From Bacteroidota bacterium (GTDB lineage Bacteria; Bacteroidota; Ignavibacteria; Ignavibacteriales; Melioribacteraceae): 64,000 bases of DNA. Where the stretch lies: the NCBI GenBank assembly GCA_018829205.1, contig JAHJUE010000035.1:62001-126000 (forward strand), read 5' to 3'. The notes beneath the pieces are model-generated. The model was given only the letters and a program-made list of their open reading frames with translations, was not told the DNA's origin and ran no database searches. A program made the position numbers and the translations under genes. This document shows positions 28,358 through 38,196 of this stretch, one piece after another; within the stretch, counting starts at the first letter, position 1, and every line of letters begins with the position of its first letter.

Positions 28358-28909
28358 ATGTTAAAGGAGGCCAAGTTCGAGCGCTACGGAATTGAAAACG
28401 GTGCATTAAATGCAAAAGTACTCCTTCTGAATCAAAGTTATGAGCCGCTGACTATTTGTAATGTAAAAAAAGCAATTATACTTATGGTTCTTGGTAAAGC
28501 AGAAATGGTAGTCGATAAAAAGGATAAGGTTATTAGATCAGTAACTGAAAATTTCCCATGGCCGAGTATTATCAAACTTAATACGTATAGAAAAGTACCT
28601 TATAAAAAAATCATTCTAACTCGAAAAAATATTTTAAGAAGAGACGGGCACAAATGCGCTTACTGCGGACGCGGTGATTTGACTTTAACAATTGACCATA
28701 TAATTCCCAAAGCAAGAGGGGGAGAAGACACCTGGGAAAACCTCGTGGCAGCTTGCCTTAAATGCAATAATAAAAAGGGGAATAAAACTCCGGAAGACGC
28801 TGGTTTAAGTTTAAGGTTAAAACCGTATACTCCAAATCATATTATGTTTATTAGAAACTCCCTCGGAAGAATGGATGAAACTTGGAAATCTTATCTTTTT
28901 CAATCATAA
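28358..28909 (+). CDS. HNH endonuclease family protein
   Basis: 183 residues. The N-terminal ~90 residues contain VLLLNQSYEPLTICNVKKAIILMVLGKAEMV, typical of a conserved HNH family in Bacteroidota, Chlorobi and Cyanobacteria. The nuclease has two Cys pairs (CAYCG and CLKCN) and the catalytic TIDHIIPKARGGEDTWENLV. Odd start: the only standard start codon, ATG, is followed at once by an AAAGGAGG Shine-Dalgarno-like run inside the coding sequence, so the true start may lie slightly downstream at a non-standard codon. Function as host nuclease is unproven. Confidence 0.85.
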   Translation: MLKEAKFERYGIENGALNAKVLLLNQSYEPLTICNVKKAIILMVLGKAEMVVDKKDKVIRSVTENFPWPSIIKLNTYRKVPYKKIILTRKNILRRDGHKCAYCGRGDLTLTIDHIIPKARGGEDTWENLVAACLKCNNKKGNKTPEDAGLSLRLKPYTPNHIMFIRNSLGRMDETWKSYLFQS

Positions 28910-29022
28910 TTTATCCCATATTCCTCTAAAAGTAATAATGTTTAATTCCGAAAATTCATTTTTTTCATTATCTTTAATGTTGTTTTATTGATATTAAGCA
29001 TTTCAATTAGGGATCGTCGTTT

Positions 29023-29766
29023 TTGTATAAAATCAAATTAAACCATTTTGAAGGTCCTTTAGATCTTCTTTTGTTTTTTATCCGCCGCGATGAATTGGAT
29101 ATTTATGATATTCCAATTTCATACATTACAAGCGAATTCATTAAATACATGGAATTTATTGAACAGCTTGATCTTGAAACCGCGGGAGATTTTATTCTGA
29201 TGGCTTCTACTTTAATGCAGATTAAAGCGCGCATGCTTCTGCCAAGAAAAATTGATGAAAAGGGGGAAGAAATAGATCCGCGCGCTGATCTCGTAAAAGC
29301 GCTGCTTGAGTTTAAAAGATATAAAGAAATGTCCGAAGAACTTTCTTATTACGAATCAAATCAAAGAAAAGTAAATTATAGAGGCAACTTTTCAGCGGAT
29401 TATAGAGAATCAATGCCCGAATATTCAACCTTATTAAAGAATATTACAATATACGATCTTATAAAAGCATTTAAACAGGCTATGATGGAAAAACCGCCCG
29501 AGCCTGTTCATAATATCAAAAAATTAAATGTAACTATAGACGAACAAATAGTTTATATATTAAACAGGTTAAAATTAGAAAAAAGCTTTTCCTTTGTTTC
29601 CCTGCTAAAAGATTTTAAGGAAAAAATAAGAATAGTCGTTACGTTTATCGCGCTTCTTGAATTAGTGAAAATGGGGAGAATAGGATTAAGAGAATCGGAA
29701 GAATTTAACCAATTTGAATTATACGGAATTGAAGAAAATGGAGAAAATCTACAACTCAATAATTGA
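29023..29766 (+). CDS. scpA: Segregation and condensation protein A
   Basis: 247 residues, TTG start. The kleisin subunit of the Smc-ScpAB complex that organises chromosomes. Starts with KLNHFEGPLDLLLFFIRRDELDIYDIPI, a textbook ScpA N-terminus, and has ETAGDFILMASTLMQIKARMLLP. The C-terminal winged helix is present (FVSLLKDF ... VVTFIALLELVKMG). It overlaps scpB and is followed by rluB, the usual gene order. Confidence 0.95.
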   Translation: MYKIKLNHFEGPLDLLLFFIRRDELDIYDIPISYITSEFIKYMEFIEQLDLETAGDFILMASTLMQIKARMLLPRKIDEKGEEIDPRADLVKALLEFKRYKEMSEELSYYESNQRKVNYRGNFSADYRESMPEYSTLLKNITIYDLIKAFKQAMMEKPPEPVHNIKKLNVTIDEQIVYILNRLKLEKSFSFVSLLKDFKEKIRIVVTFIALLELVKMGRIGLRESEEFNQFELYGIEENGENLQLNN

Positions 29767-30391
29767 GGCTTTGATATTTGCGTCCGATGAATCTATTCAC
29801 GCCTCTGAAATTATAAATGCTATTAAAGAAATTGACGGCGATGATACTGAAATTAATGCAAAAGACGTTGACGCTGCGGTTGATGAAATAAATAAATATT
29901 TTGAAGATAATGACAGGTCGTTTCAGATTGTTAGAATCGCAAACGGTTATACCTTTGCCACTAAACTTGAATACGCAAAATATGTAGGCTTCTTATCCTC
30001 AGAAAAAAGTAAAAGAAGATTAAGCCAGGCGGCGCTTGAAACACTAGCTATTATTGCTTATAAACAGCCAATAACCAAACCCGAACTTGAGCAGATACGA
30101 GGCGTTAATACCGATTATATGATTAATACACTGCTTGAAAAAAATCTTATTACAATTAAAGGAAGAGCTGAAACTATTGGCCGGCCTCTTTTATATTCCA
30201 CCACGGATGAGTTTCTTAAGTATTTCGGTTTGAATACAATTGCCGATTTGCCCAAACCCCGCGAGATTGAAGAGATAATGCAGGATGAGGATTTTCTGGA
30301 ACAGAAAAGAAAAATTATGATGAATGAAATAGAAGAAATTATTGAAAACGAAACAGATATGAGCGGGGAGGAAAATGACTCGATTGAATAA
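29738..30391 (+). CDS. scpB: Segregation and condensation protein B
   Basis: 217 residues when started at the ATG giving MEKIYNSIIEALIFASDESI; an earlier in-frame TTG would extend it by 8 residues. It has two winged-helix domains, with LSQAALETLAIIAYKQPITKPELEQIRGVN and LLEKNLITIKGRAETIGRP. The acidic tail overlaps the rluB start. It partners with ScpA. Confidence 0.95.
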   Translation: MEKIYNSIIEALIFASDESIHASEIINAIKEIDGDDTEINAKDVDAAVDEINKYFEDNDRSFQIVRIANGYTFATKLEYAKYVGFLSSEKSKRRLSQAALETLAIIAYKQPITKPELEQIRGVNTDYMINTLLEKNLITIKGRAETIGRPLLYSTTDEFLKYFGLNTIADLPKPREIEEIMQDEDFLEQKRKIMMNEIEEIIENETDMSGEENDSIE

Positions 30392-31082
30392 ATATTTATC
30401 CGAATGCGGAATCGCATCTCGAAGAAAATCCGAAGAACTAATTCTGCAGGGCAGGGTCAGCGTTAACGGATATCCCGTAATTGATTTGGCTACTCAAATT
30501 GATCCTGATAAAGATATTGTACAGCTCGACGGTGAAAAAATTAAATCGGCAAAAAAACTATATTTCCTGCTGCATAAACCCAAAGGCGTAATTACATCAA
30601 CAATGGATGAGAAAAACAGGAAAACGGTTGTCGATCTTATAAATACAAGAGAAAAAATATTTCCGGTTGGAAGATTGGATTATAATACTACGGGAGTTCT
30701 TCTTCTAACAAACGACGGCGAGTTCACAAATTTTATTACTCATCCCCGCAATAAAATTCCGCGCGAATATTACGCTACGTTGAACAAACCTTTGGAAGAA
30801 GACGATAAAAATCAGCTGTTAAAAGCGATTTATCTGGACGGGAAAAAAGGTAAGTTTAATGAGCTTACTTTTACTTCAACTTCAAATCATAAACATGTAA
30901 GGGTTGTTACCGTTGAAGGAAGAAATCATTTCGTGAAAAATATGTTCTCGGCGTTAGGGTATTTCGTTTCTAAATTGGAAAGAAAAAGTTTCGGACCTTT
31001 TGATGTTAAAGATATTCCTGCAGGAGCATATAGGCCATTAACTGAAAAAGAAATTAAAAGTTTTTATAAAAAATATGCGTAA
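30375..31082 (+). CDS. rluB: 23S rRNA pseudouridine synthase RluB-type
   Basis: 235 residues. S4 RNA-binding domain at the start (RLNKYLSECGIASRRKSEELILQGRVSVNG), then catalytic block GRLDYNTTGVLLLTNDG with the active-site Asp. RsuA/RluB enzymes change one uridine of rRNA to pseudouridine. The gene overlaps scpB and the following peptidase gene, so the whole scpA-scpB-rluB-PBP4 row is one transcript. Confidence 0.92.
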   Translation: MTRLNKYLSECGIASRRKSEELILQGRVSVNGYPVIDLATQIDPDKDIVQLDGEKIKSAKKLYFLLHKPKGVITSTMDEKNRKTVVDLINTREKIFPVGRLDYNTTGVLLLTNDGEFTNFITHPRNKIPREYYATLNKPLEEDDKNQLLKAIYLDGKKGKFNELTFTSTSNHKHVRVVTVEGRNHFVKNMFSALGYFVSKLERKSFGPFDVKDIPAGAYRPLTEKEIKSFYKKYA

Positions 31083-32583
31083 TTGTCTACTCTACATATT
31101 CTTATTTACCATAATTATATCTGCTCAAATAAGCGCTCAGAAAGACTCTGTTAAAATTAAATCCCAGTCCTCAGGATTTTTTTCTTTAAATGAATTAAGA
31201 AATCAATTGGACGATACCTTTGCAGATCCGAATTTTAACAATGCGGTTTGGGGTGTATTTGTTAAATCGCTTAAAACAGGCGATGTTATTTATAAAAAGA
31301 ATCAGGATAAATTATTTATACCGGCCTCATTAATGAAATTGTTTACTTCGGCTTCTTCATTACTTCTTCTTGGTTCCGATTTTTCCTATCAAACCGATAT
31401 TTACAGCGACGGTGTAATTGAAAACGGGATATTAAAAGGTAATCTTATAATCCGAGGCTCAGGCGATCCTACAATTTCAGGACGTTTTACTGAAAAAGAA
31501 AATGAGCAGATATTTAATGACTGGGCAGATACACTTCTAAACAAAGGTATTAAGATTATTGAAGGGAATATTATAGGTGATGATAACATTTTTGATGATC
31601 TCGGTCTGGGTAACGGCTGGTCGTGGGATCTTCAGAATAAATGGTTTGCGGCACCTTCCGGAGCGCTTTCGTTTAACGAAAACCTAATTGAAATTACTGT
31701 TGCGCCTTCAAAAATAAATTTTCCCGCCGATTTAAGTTTTTCTCCATCAACCAGACTTTTTTCATTCGCTAATAAAATTATTACGGTTGAAGACGGATAT
31801 AACGAAGATATTGAAATTTATAAAAAACCGGGATCAGAAATATTTACTTTAGTCGGTACGATTAAAGAAAACTCAAATCCTGTAAAAGTTTTTGCGCCTG
31901 TTGATAATCCAACGCAGTTTTCAGTTTCGGTGTTTAAAGATATACTTGAATCAAAAGGAATTGTTTTAGACGGGTATCCGGCTGACATTGATGAAATAAA
32001 TATTGAACTAAATTATAGGGAATATGAATTACTTTTTTCACATATCTCTTATTCAATGAAAGATATAATTTATGAACTAAATAAAAAAAGCAATAATTTT
32101 TATGCCGAGCAGCTCTTAAAAACTTTGGGGCATGAAATTTATAATTACGGTACAACTGAAAACGGAGTAAAAGCATGTAAGGAATTATTTAAAGTAATGG
32201 GAATAAATCCGGAAAATATGGTTTATGCCGATGCCTCAGGTTTATCACGCTTAAATTTAATTACACCGAAACAAGTTGTAAACCTGCTTGAATACATGTA
32301 TAAAAGCGATGAGTTTAATTCGTTTTATGAATCGCTTCCAATTGCGGGAATGGACGGAACACTAGCAGCAAGAATGAAAAAAACAAAAGCCGAAGGCAAG
32401 GTAAGAGCGAAACCTGGATTGCTGAGCGGAGTTAGGGCTTTAGCAGGATATTTAAAAACTGCGGATAATGAACCTTTCGCGTTTTCTATTATTGTAAATA
32501 ATTATTTGGTGCCTTCTAATTTGGCAAATTATATTCAAGATTTAGTATGTTTGAAACTCGTAAATTTTTCAAGAAGTCAATAA
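31075..32583 (+). CDS. dacB: PBP4-type D-alanyl-D-alanine carboxypeptidase/endopeptidase
   Basis: 502 residues with signal peptide ending near SAQISAQ. Penicillin-binding class C protein that trims peptidoglycan peptides. Active-site SxxK is ASLMK at about residue 88 and SxN is SNN in NKKSNNFY. The third motif, normally KTG, reads KPG (V443 R A K P G L L S G V R A L A G). The proline is unusual and worth checking. The remainder, including GVRALAGYLKT, is typical. The large inserted domains between SxxK and SxN are present. Confidence 0.9.
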   Translation: MRNCLLYIFLFTIIISAQISAQKDSVKIKSQSSGFFSLNELRNQLDDTFADPNFNNAVWGVFVKSLKTGDVIYKKNQDKLFIPASLMKLFTSASSLLLLGSDFSYQTDIYSDGVIENGILKGNLIIRGSGDPTISGRFTEKENEQIFNDWADTLLNKGIKIIEGNIIGDDNIFDDLGLGNGWSWDLQNKWFAAPSGALSFNENLIEITVAPSKINFPADLSFSPSTRLFSFANKIITVEDGYNEDIEIYKKPGSEIFTLVGTIKENSNPVKVFAPVDNPTQFSVSVFKDILESKGIVLDGYPADIDEINIELNYREYELLFSHISYSMKDIIYELNKKSNNFYAEQLLKTLGHEIYNYGTTENGVKACKELFKVMGINPENMVYADASGLSRLNLITPKQVVNLLEYMYKSDEFNSFYESLPIAGMDGTLAARMKKTKAEGKVRAKPGLLSGVRALAGYLKTADNEPFAFSIIVNNYLVPSNLANYIQDLVCLKLVNFSRSQ

Positions 32584-32601
32584 GTTTAACAAGGAGGAAT
32601 T

Positions 32602-34110
32602 TTGGAAAGCAATATTCAGCAGGATATGAATGCGTTGATTAAAAGACGGCATGAGGAATTGCAGGAACTTAAAAATGGAAATCATGAAACCTATGCCTAC
32701 AGTTATGATGTAGATAATTATTCGAAAAATATAAAAGATAATTATGAGTCGCTGGAAGCAAAAGATGTTTCTATTGCGGGCAGAATTATGGCAATTAGAA
32801 GAATGGGTAAAGCTTCATTTACTCACATTCAGGATAAAGAAGGCAGGATTCAAATATATTTAAAGAAAGATGAAATTGGTGATGAAGCGTATGATGTATT
32901 TAAACTCCTAGACATAGGCGATATTATCGGCGTAACAGGATATGTATTCAAAACAAAAACCGGCGAGACTTCGGTTCATGTTAAATCAATGAAACTATTG
33001 GCTAAATCAATTAGACCAATACCTATCGCTAAAGAAACTACGGACGAACAGGGTAACAAAATTATTCACGACCAATTTACTGATAAAGAACTTCGCTATC
33101 GTCAAAGGTACGTTGACTTAATTGTAAATCCCGAAGTAAAAGAAGTTTTTATTCTGCGCTCCAAAATTGTAACGTCGCTTAGAAAATTTTTGGACGGAAA
33201 AGGATATTTTGAAGTTGAAACGCCTGTTCTTCAAACATTATACGGCGGTGCTGCCGCGCGTCCTTTTGTTACTCATCATAACGCGCTTGATATGAAATTA
33301 TATATGCGAATTGCCGATGAATTATATCTTAAAAGATTAATTGTCGGCGGCTTCGATGGTGTTTATGAAATCTCGAAAGATTTTAGAAATGAAGGAATTG
33401 ATAAAACTCATAATCCTGAATTTACCATGCTCGAACTTTATGTGGCATATAAAGATTATGAATGGATGATGGATTTTGTTGAATCTATGGTTCGTTATGT
33501 TTCAATGGAAGTATTCGGAACAACTAAATTTTTAATTGAAGGAAATGAAGTTGATTTCGGACCAAGATGGCAGAGAATATCAATGACAGACGAGCTAAAA
33601 AAAGTTACAGGTATTGATGTACTTGAAGATACAACCGAAGAAATCAAAAAAATGCTGAAAAGCAAAGGTGTTACCGTTACAGGTAAAGAAAGCAAGGGAA
33701 AACTTATCGACGAACTTTTTGAAGTTACAATTCAGGATAGTCTAATTCAGCCCGCATTTATTGTTGATTACCCCGTTGAATTATCGCCTTTGGCGAAACA
33801 GCATAGATCGAAACCAGGACTCGTAGAAAGATTCGAAGGATTTGTTCTGGGCAGGGAAATATGCAACGCATTCAGCGAACTGAATGATCCAATTGATCAG
33901 ATGAATAGATTTATGGATCAGAATAAAATGCGCGATGAAGGTGACGACGAGGCGCATCAGATTGACGAAGATTATGTTAAAGCGCTTGAATATGGAATGC
34001 CGCCTACGGCAGGGTTGGGTATTGGAATCGATAGACTTGTTATGCTACTTACAAATCAGCCCTCAATTAGAGATGTAATTTTATTCCCTCATATGAGACC
34101 GAATAAATAA
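32602..34110 (+). CDS. lysS: Lysyl-tRNA synthetase, class II
   Basis: 502 residues. TTG start after a strong AAGGAGG. The N-terminal OB anticodon-binding domain spans residues ~55-170. Class II motifs: motif 2 in RNEGIDKTHNPEFTMLE and motif 3 GLGIGIDRLVM. It charges tRNA-Lys. The gene is downstream of the PBP4 gene with an 18-base gap. Confidence 0.97.
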   Translation: MESNIQQDMNALIKRRHEELQELKNGNHETYAYSYDVDNYSKNIKDNYESLEAKDVSIAGRIMAIRRMGKASFTHIQDKEGRIQIYLKKDEIGDEAYDVFKLLDIGDIIGVTGYVFKTKTGETSVHVKSMKLLAKSIRPIPIAKETTDEQGNKIIHDQFTDKELRYRQRYVDLIVNPEVKEVFILRSKIVTSLRKFLDGKGYFEVETPVLQTLYGGAAARPFVTHHNALDMKLYMRIADELYLKRLIVGGFDGVYEISKDFRNEGIDKTHNPEFTMLELYVAYKDYEWMMDFVESMVRYVSMEVFGTTKFLIEGNEVDFGPRWQRISMTDELKKVTGIDVLEDTTEEIKKMLKSKGVTVTGKESKGKLIDELFEVTIQDSLIQPAFIVDYPVELSPLAKQHRSKPGLVERFEGFVLGREICNAFSELNDPIDQMNRFMDQNKMRDEGDDEAHQIDEDYVKALEYGMPPTAGLGIGIDRLVMLLTNQPSIRDVILFPHMRPNK

Positions 34111-34130
34111 ATGATTAGCCGAAATGTTTG

Positions 34131-35018
34131 ATGAAATTATTCAGAGTAATTATATCATTTTTTTTTATAATAGTTTTTTCAAATGTTTCGGCTCAATTAT
34201 TACCGAATGACAGTCTTAAAATAAATTTAAGAAATATTAATTTACCGCATCCCGAAACTAATTACCTGTCATTATCAATACTAGCCGCTTCTTCAATTAC
34301 TTCAGGATTATTGCTTCATAATTATCAATACAATTCATGGTGGTCAAATAATACAAATAATTTTAAGATTATTAATTCGTTAAATAGAAATAATTGGATC
34401 AATAAAGCGGGAAAGTTTTATTCAACGAATTTAATAGCTCATTTTTATTCGGCTTCTCTTGAATACTCAGGCATTGAATATGAAAAAGCTACTATCTATT
34501 CTGCCGTTATTGCTTTTGCTTATGGGTTGTACATAGAATCTTACGACGGATTTGCGCCTTCTTACGGGTTTAATGCATCGGAAATAGTGTTTAATGCTTT
34601 TGGCGCAGGCTATGTTTTAGGACAATATTATATTCCTGAATTAAAAAATTTTCAGCCTAGAATTAGTTATTATCCTTCCAACGCTTATTCAAATAACAGT
34701 ATTAAAAATAAAAATATATTTTCTGATTTCGGCGGGCAAAAGTACTGGATGGGAATAAGAGTTGAAAATTATTTACCGGATAAAATTGCCGATTACTGGC
34801 CTTCATTCTTAATGGTCTCAGTCGGCATGGGTACAAATAATTACGACGCTAATAATTCTGGATATGATTTATTTGTAGCTCTTGATATTGACGCTGAAGC
34901 AATTCCACTTTACGGAAGTTTCTGGCAATTTCTGAAAAACACTCTGAACTACCTGCATTTTCCTATGCCAGGAATTAGAATTACACCAAATACAGCGGCA
35001 TTTTTATTATGCTACTGA
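34131..35018 (+). CDS. DUF2279-like exported/periplasmic protein
   Basis: 295 residues using the second codon of the track (ATG after TTTG). Signal peptide ends near NVSAQ. The pattern with WINKAGKFYSTNLIAHFYS, the Glu/Asp-rich ESYDGFAPSYGFNASEIVFNAFGAGYVLGQY and internal hydrophobic helices resembles DUF2279 (YfiM-like) proteins of unknown function. No enzymatic motif is recognised. A cell-envelope location is likely. Confidence 0.6.
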   Translation: MKLFRVIISFFFIIVFSNVSAQLLPNDSLKINLRNINLPHPETNYLSLSILAASSITSGLLLHNYQYNSWWSNNTNNFKIINSLNRNNWINKAGKFYSTNLIAHFYSASLEYSGIEYEKATIYSAVIAFAYGLYIESYDGFAPSYGFNASEIVFNAFGAGYVLGQYYIPELKNFQPRISYYPSNAYSNNSIKNKNIFSDFGGQKYWMGIRVENYLPDKIADYWPSFLMVSVGMGTNNYDANNSGYDLFVALDIDAEAIPLYGSFWQFLKNTLNYLHFPMPGIRITPNTAAFLLCY

Positions 35019-35083
35019 GTATTCACTCTTGAAGTATTAGGTTTTTATCCCTACTTTTGCCTTAGTTTAATCAAGGATATTTA

Positions 35084-36688
35084 ATGAAAAAAAATAAAAT
35101 TGGATATACATTCGTATTTGTGATACTTATTATCGGCATAACCTTGGGAATGCAGATACAGAATCTTTTCTCAAGCGATAATTTAAGAGAAAACCTGCTT
35201 AAGTTTAATGATGTATTAACGTTCGCCTCAAAATATTATTATCAAGATGTTGATTCACAGAAAATGGTTGAATCGGCAATTAACGGAATGCTCGAAGACC
35301 TTGACCCGCACAGCGTTTATCTTCCGCCTGTAAAACAAGAAGAAGCTGAAGAAGATTTTAGAGGCAGCTTTGTAGGAATCGGTATTGAATTTCAAATTAT
35401 TAATGATACAATTACAGTTGTCTCTCCGATTACAGGCGGACCAAGTGAAATGGTTGGCATTATGGCAGGAGATAGATTAGTACAAATTGACGGTGAAAGC
35501 TGTATTGGTTTTAAAAATAAAGATGTGTTCAAAAGTCTTCGCGGTGAAATTAATACAATGGTAAAAGTTGCCGTATTCAGACCTTCTAATTATAAAATTA
35601 TTGATTTTAATATTAGGCGTGATAAAATCCCTCTTTATTCCGTTGATGCTTCTTTGATGTATGACGGCACTACTGGTTATATAAGTATTTCCAAATTCGC
35701 TGAAACAACTACATCTGAATTATATAAAGCGCTTGTGGATTTGACCAGCAAAGGGATGAAAAAACTTGTTCTTGATTTAAGAAATAATCCTGGCGGACTT
35801 TTAGGTCAGGCTCAGCAGGTAGCGGATTTATTTATTGGCGGCGATAAAATGATTGTTTATACAGAAGGACGCTATGATAAATTTAATGAACAGCTTTACG
35901 CTTCTAATAATTATCCTTTCGAGAATATTCCATTAATTGTTCTTGTAAACAGAGGTAGTGCTTCTGCAAGTGAAATTGTATCCGGCGCGGTTCAGGATTG
36001 GGACAGAGGTCTAATTATTGGTGAGACAACCTTTGGCAAAGGCCTTGTGCAAAGAGTATTTAAATTGCCGGATAATTCAGCTGTTAGAATAACCATATCG
36101 AAATATTTCACACCTTCTGGAAGAGCCATTCAAAGAGATTATGAAAATAAAGAAGAATATTATTCCGAAATTTATCACCGTGAGGAAAAAGAAGGCGAAA
36201 ATATTGATCATACTGCCGAAGCGGATTCAACCAAACCTGTCTTTAAAACAAAAGGCGGAAGAACGGTATTCGGCGGTGGCGGAATCACGCCTGATGTTTT
36301 GGTTTCTTCGGGTAAGATTTCCGATTTCTCAATTGAACTAAGAAGAAGCAACATTTTTTATCAGTTTATAAGAAACTATATGGACTTAAATGGGGAGAGA
36401 ATTAAAAGCGTTTATTTAGACGACCTTTATAAATTTAAAAATGATTTTGTAGTTGATGAAAAATTACTCGAAGATTTTATTGCATTTGCAAAAAATCTTG
36501 GTGTAGAATATAAAGAATCTGATTATAATGAAGATAAAGATTTTATCAGCTCTAGAATTAAAGCATATATTGCCAGGGACATTTGGAAAAACGCCGGCTG
36601 GTATTATGTTTTACTTGACGATGATAAACAATTTCAAAAAGCAATGATTTCATTCGGCGAAGCAGAATCAATGGCCGGCTTAAAATAA
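35084..36688 (+). CDS. ctpA: C-terminal processing peptidase (S41)
   Basis: 534 residues with an N-terminal anchor (YTFVFVILIIGITLGMQI). PDZ domain around residues 90-170, then the S41 protease core: LDLRNNPGGLLGQA, the catalytic Ser in NRGSASASEIVSGAVQDW and the Lys in GETTFGKGLVQ. These periplasmic enzymes cut C-termini of envelope proteins. A long C-terminal helical domain follows after residue ~420. No accessory genes are adjacent. Confidence 0.93.
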   Translation: MKKNKIGYTFVFVILIIGITLGMQIQNLFSSDNLRENLLKFNDVLTFASKYYYQDVDSQKMVESAINGMLEDLDPHSVYLPPVKQEEAEEDFRGSFVGIGIEFQIINDTITVVSPITGGPSEMVGIMAGDRLVQIDGESCIGFKNKDVFKSLRGEINTMVKVAVFRPSNYKIIDFNIRRDKIPLYSVDASLMYDGTTGYISISKFAETTTSELYKALVDLTSKGMKKLVLDLRNNPGGLLGQAQQVADLFIGGDKMIVYTEGRYDKFNEQLYASNNYPFENIPLIVLVNRGSASASEIVSGAVQDWDRGLIIGETTFGKGLVQRVFKLPDNSAVRITISKYFTPSGRAIQRDYENKEEYYSEIYHREEKEGENIDHTAEADSTKPVFKTKGGRTVFGGGGITPDVLVSSGKISDFSIELRRSNIFYQFIRNYMDLNGERIKSVYLDDLYKFKNDFVVDEKLLEDFIAFAKNLGVEYKESDYNEDKDFISSRIKAYIARDIWKNAGWYYVLLDDDKQFQKAMISFGEAESMAGLK

Positions 36689-36743
36689 TTGTGATATTTG
36701 GCATGAACTTTAATTAAAAATAATATTATTATTAAAAAACACA

Positions 36744-37301
36744 ATGACAGAAGATAAATTATTCCCGTATTTGGATACTTTCCCTAAAATTGATGATAGT
36801 GTATTTTTAGCATCAGGCGTAAAAATTATCGGGGACGTGGATATCGCAGAAAACTCCAGCGTTTGGTACAATACGGTAATCCGCGGCGACGTGCATTACG
36901 TTAAAATTGGCGAAAGAACTAATATTCAGGACTGTTCAATGCTTCATGTAACCAACGGTAAATATCCTTTAAATATTGGAAATAAAGTTACCGTAGGACA
37001 TAGCGCGGTTTTGCACGGCTGCACAATAGAAGACCTGACGTTAATTGGAATGAACGCGACCGTACTTGACGGCGCAGTTGTGCAAACAAAGTCCATGGTG
37101 GCTGCCGGAGCCGTAATTAGACCGCATTTTATTGTGCCTACCGGTAAACTTGCAGCAGGCGTGCCCGCCAAAATTGTAAGAGATTTAACAAAAGAGGAAA
37201 TGGAGGAATTCGAGAAATCTGCAGACAGATATTTAGAATATACCCGGCTTACGATTAAATCGCTTAATACTAAACAAATAAAAAAAGTTAATGAGAATTA
37301 A
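36744..37301 (+). CDS. Gamma-carbonic anhydrase family protein
   Basis: 185 residues of left-handed beta-helix hexapeptide repeats (IAENSSVWYNTVIRGDVHYVKIG, TNIQDCSMLHV, VTVGHSAVLHGCTIEDLTLIGMNATVLDGAVV). The three zinc histidines are present in LHV, VGH and LHG. Family members include true carbonic anhydrases and acyltransferase-like proteins with unclear activity. The end overlaps the next gene by 11 bases. Confidence 0.9.
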   Translation: MTEDKLFPYLDTFPKIDDSVFLASGVKIIGDVDIAENSSVWYNTVIRGDVHYVKIGERTNIQDCSMLHVTNGKYPLNIGNKVTVGHSAVLHGCTIEDLTLIGMNATVLDGAVVQTKSMVAAGAVIRPHFIVPTGKLAAGVPAKIVRDLTKEEMEEFEKSADRYLEYTRLTIKSLNTKQIKKVNEN

Positions 37302-38160
37302 ATTCTGGGGTACGCGGGGTTCAATTCCCGTACCCGGTAAAAATACTTTAAAGTACGGCGGAAATACTCCGTGTATAGAAATTTATAACGGCGGAGATGA
37401 AATTACTATAATTGATGCCGGCTCTGGAATCAGGGAACTCGGAATCGAAATCATAAAAAATCCTTTAATAAAAAAAATAAACATACTCATTTCTCATTTC
37501 CATTGGGATCATATTCAAGGTCTCCCTTTTTTTACTCCCATTTACAATAAAGATTATGAAATTAACTTTTATTCAAGCAGAAAAAAAATTGTACCGAATG
37601 AAAATATTTTTGATGTGTTAATGCAGCCATTGTTTTTTCCGGTTACAAAAAAAGTACTTAACGCCAAAATTAATTTTCACGGAATAAAAGAAGGGGAAAG
37701 TTTTAATATTAACGGATTTGAAATCAGCACTGTTAAAACACATCACTCGCTTGGTACTGTTTCTTTTAAATTATCAAATGATAAGGTGAAATTTGTATAT
37801 CTAACCGACAGTGAAATATTTTACGACGCGGATAATAATGATCCGGATATTAATCTTATAAAGAAACATAATTCGGATATTATTGATTTCTGTCGCGGAT
37901 GCAATTACCTGGTTCACGATACAATGTATTCAATTAAAGATTTTAAAGAAAAAGTAGGCTGGGGACATTCGAATAATATTTCGGCCGCCATTCTTGCCGC
38001 GGCATCTGATTCTGAAAACCTAATGCTTTTTCATTATGAACCCAGGTACACGGATAAAATGATTGATTCGCTTCTTTCGGAAACTAAAAAGTTTATAAAA
38101 AAAATGAATTATAATTTTAAATGTGCTGCCGCCAAAGATTATATGGAAATTAAAATATAA
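37291..38160 (+). CDS. MBL-fold metallohydrolase
   Basis: 289 residues. It begins with KFWGTRGSIPVPGKNTLKYGGNTPCIEI, the signature of a cAMP-phosphodiesterase/PhnP-like group, and has the metal motif SHFHWDHIQG. A second His appears in KTHHSLG and an Asp in LTDSE. The exact substrate (cyclic nucleotide, phosphonate or tRNA precursor) is unclear. Cytoplasmic. Confidence 0.85.
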   Translation: MRIKFWGTRGSIPVPGKNTLKYGGNTPCIEIYNGGDEITIIDAGSGIRELGIEIIKNPLIKKINILISHFHWDHIQGLPFFTPIYNKDYEINFYSSRKKIVPNENIFDVLMQPLFFPVTKKVLNAKINFHGIKEGESFNINGFEISTVKTHHSLGTVSFKLSNDKVKFVYLTDSEIFYDADNNDPDINLIKKHNSDIIDFCRGCNYLVHDTMYSIKDFKEKVGWGHSNNISAAILAAASDSENLMLFHYEPRYTDKMIDSLLSETKKFIKKMNYNFKCAAAKDYMEIKI

Positions 38161-38196
38161 TTTGTGATTTTTTTCACCTGCAAATGTTGAAAATAT

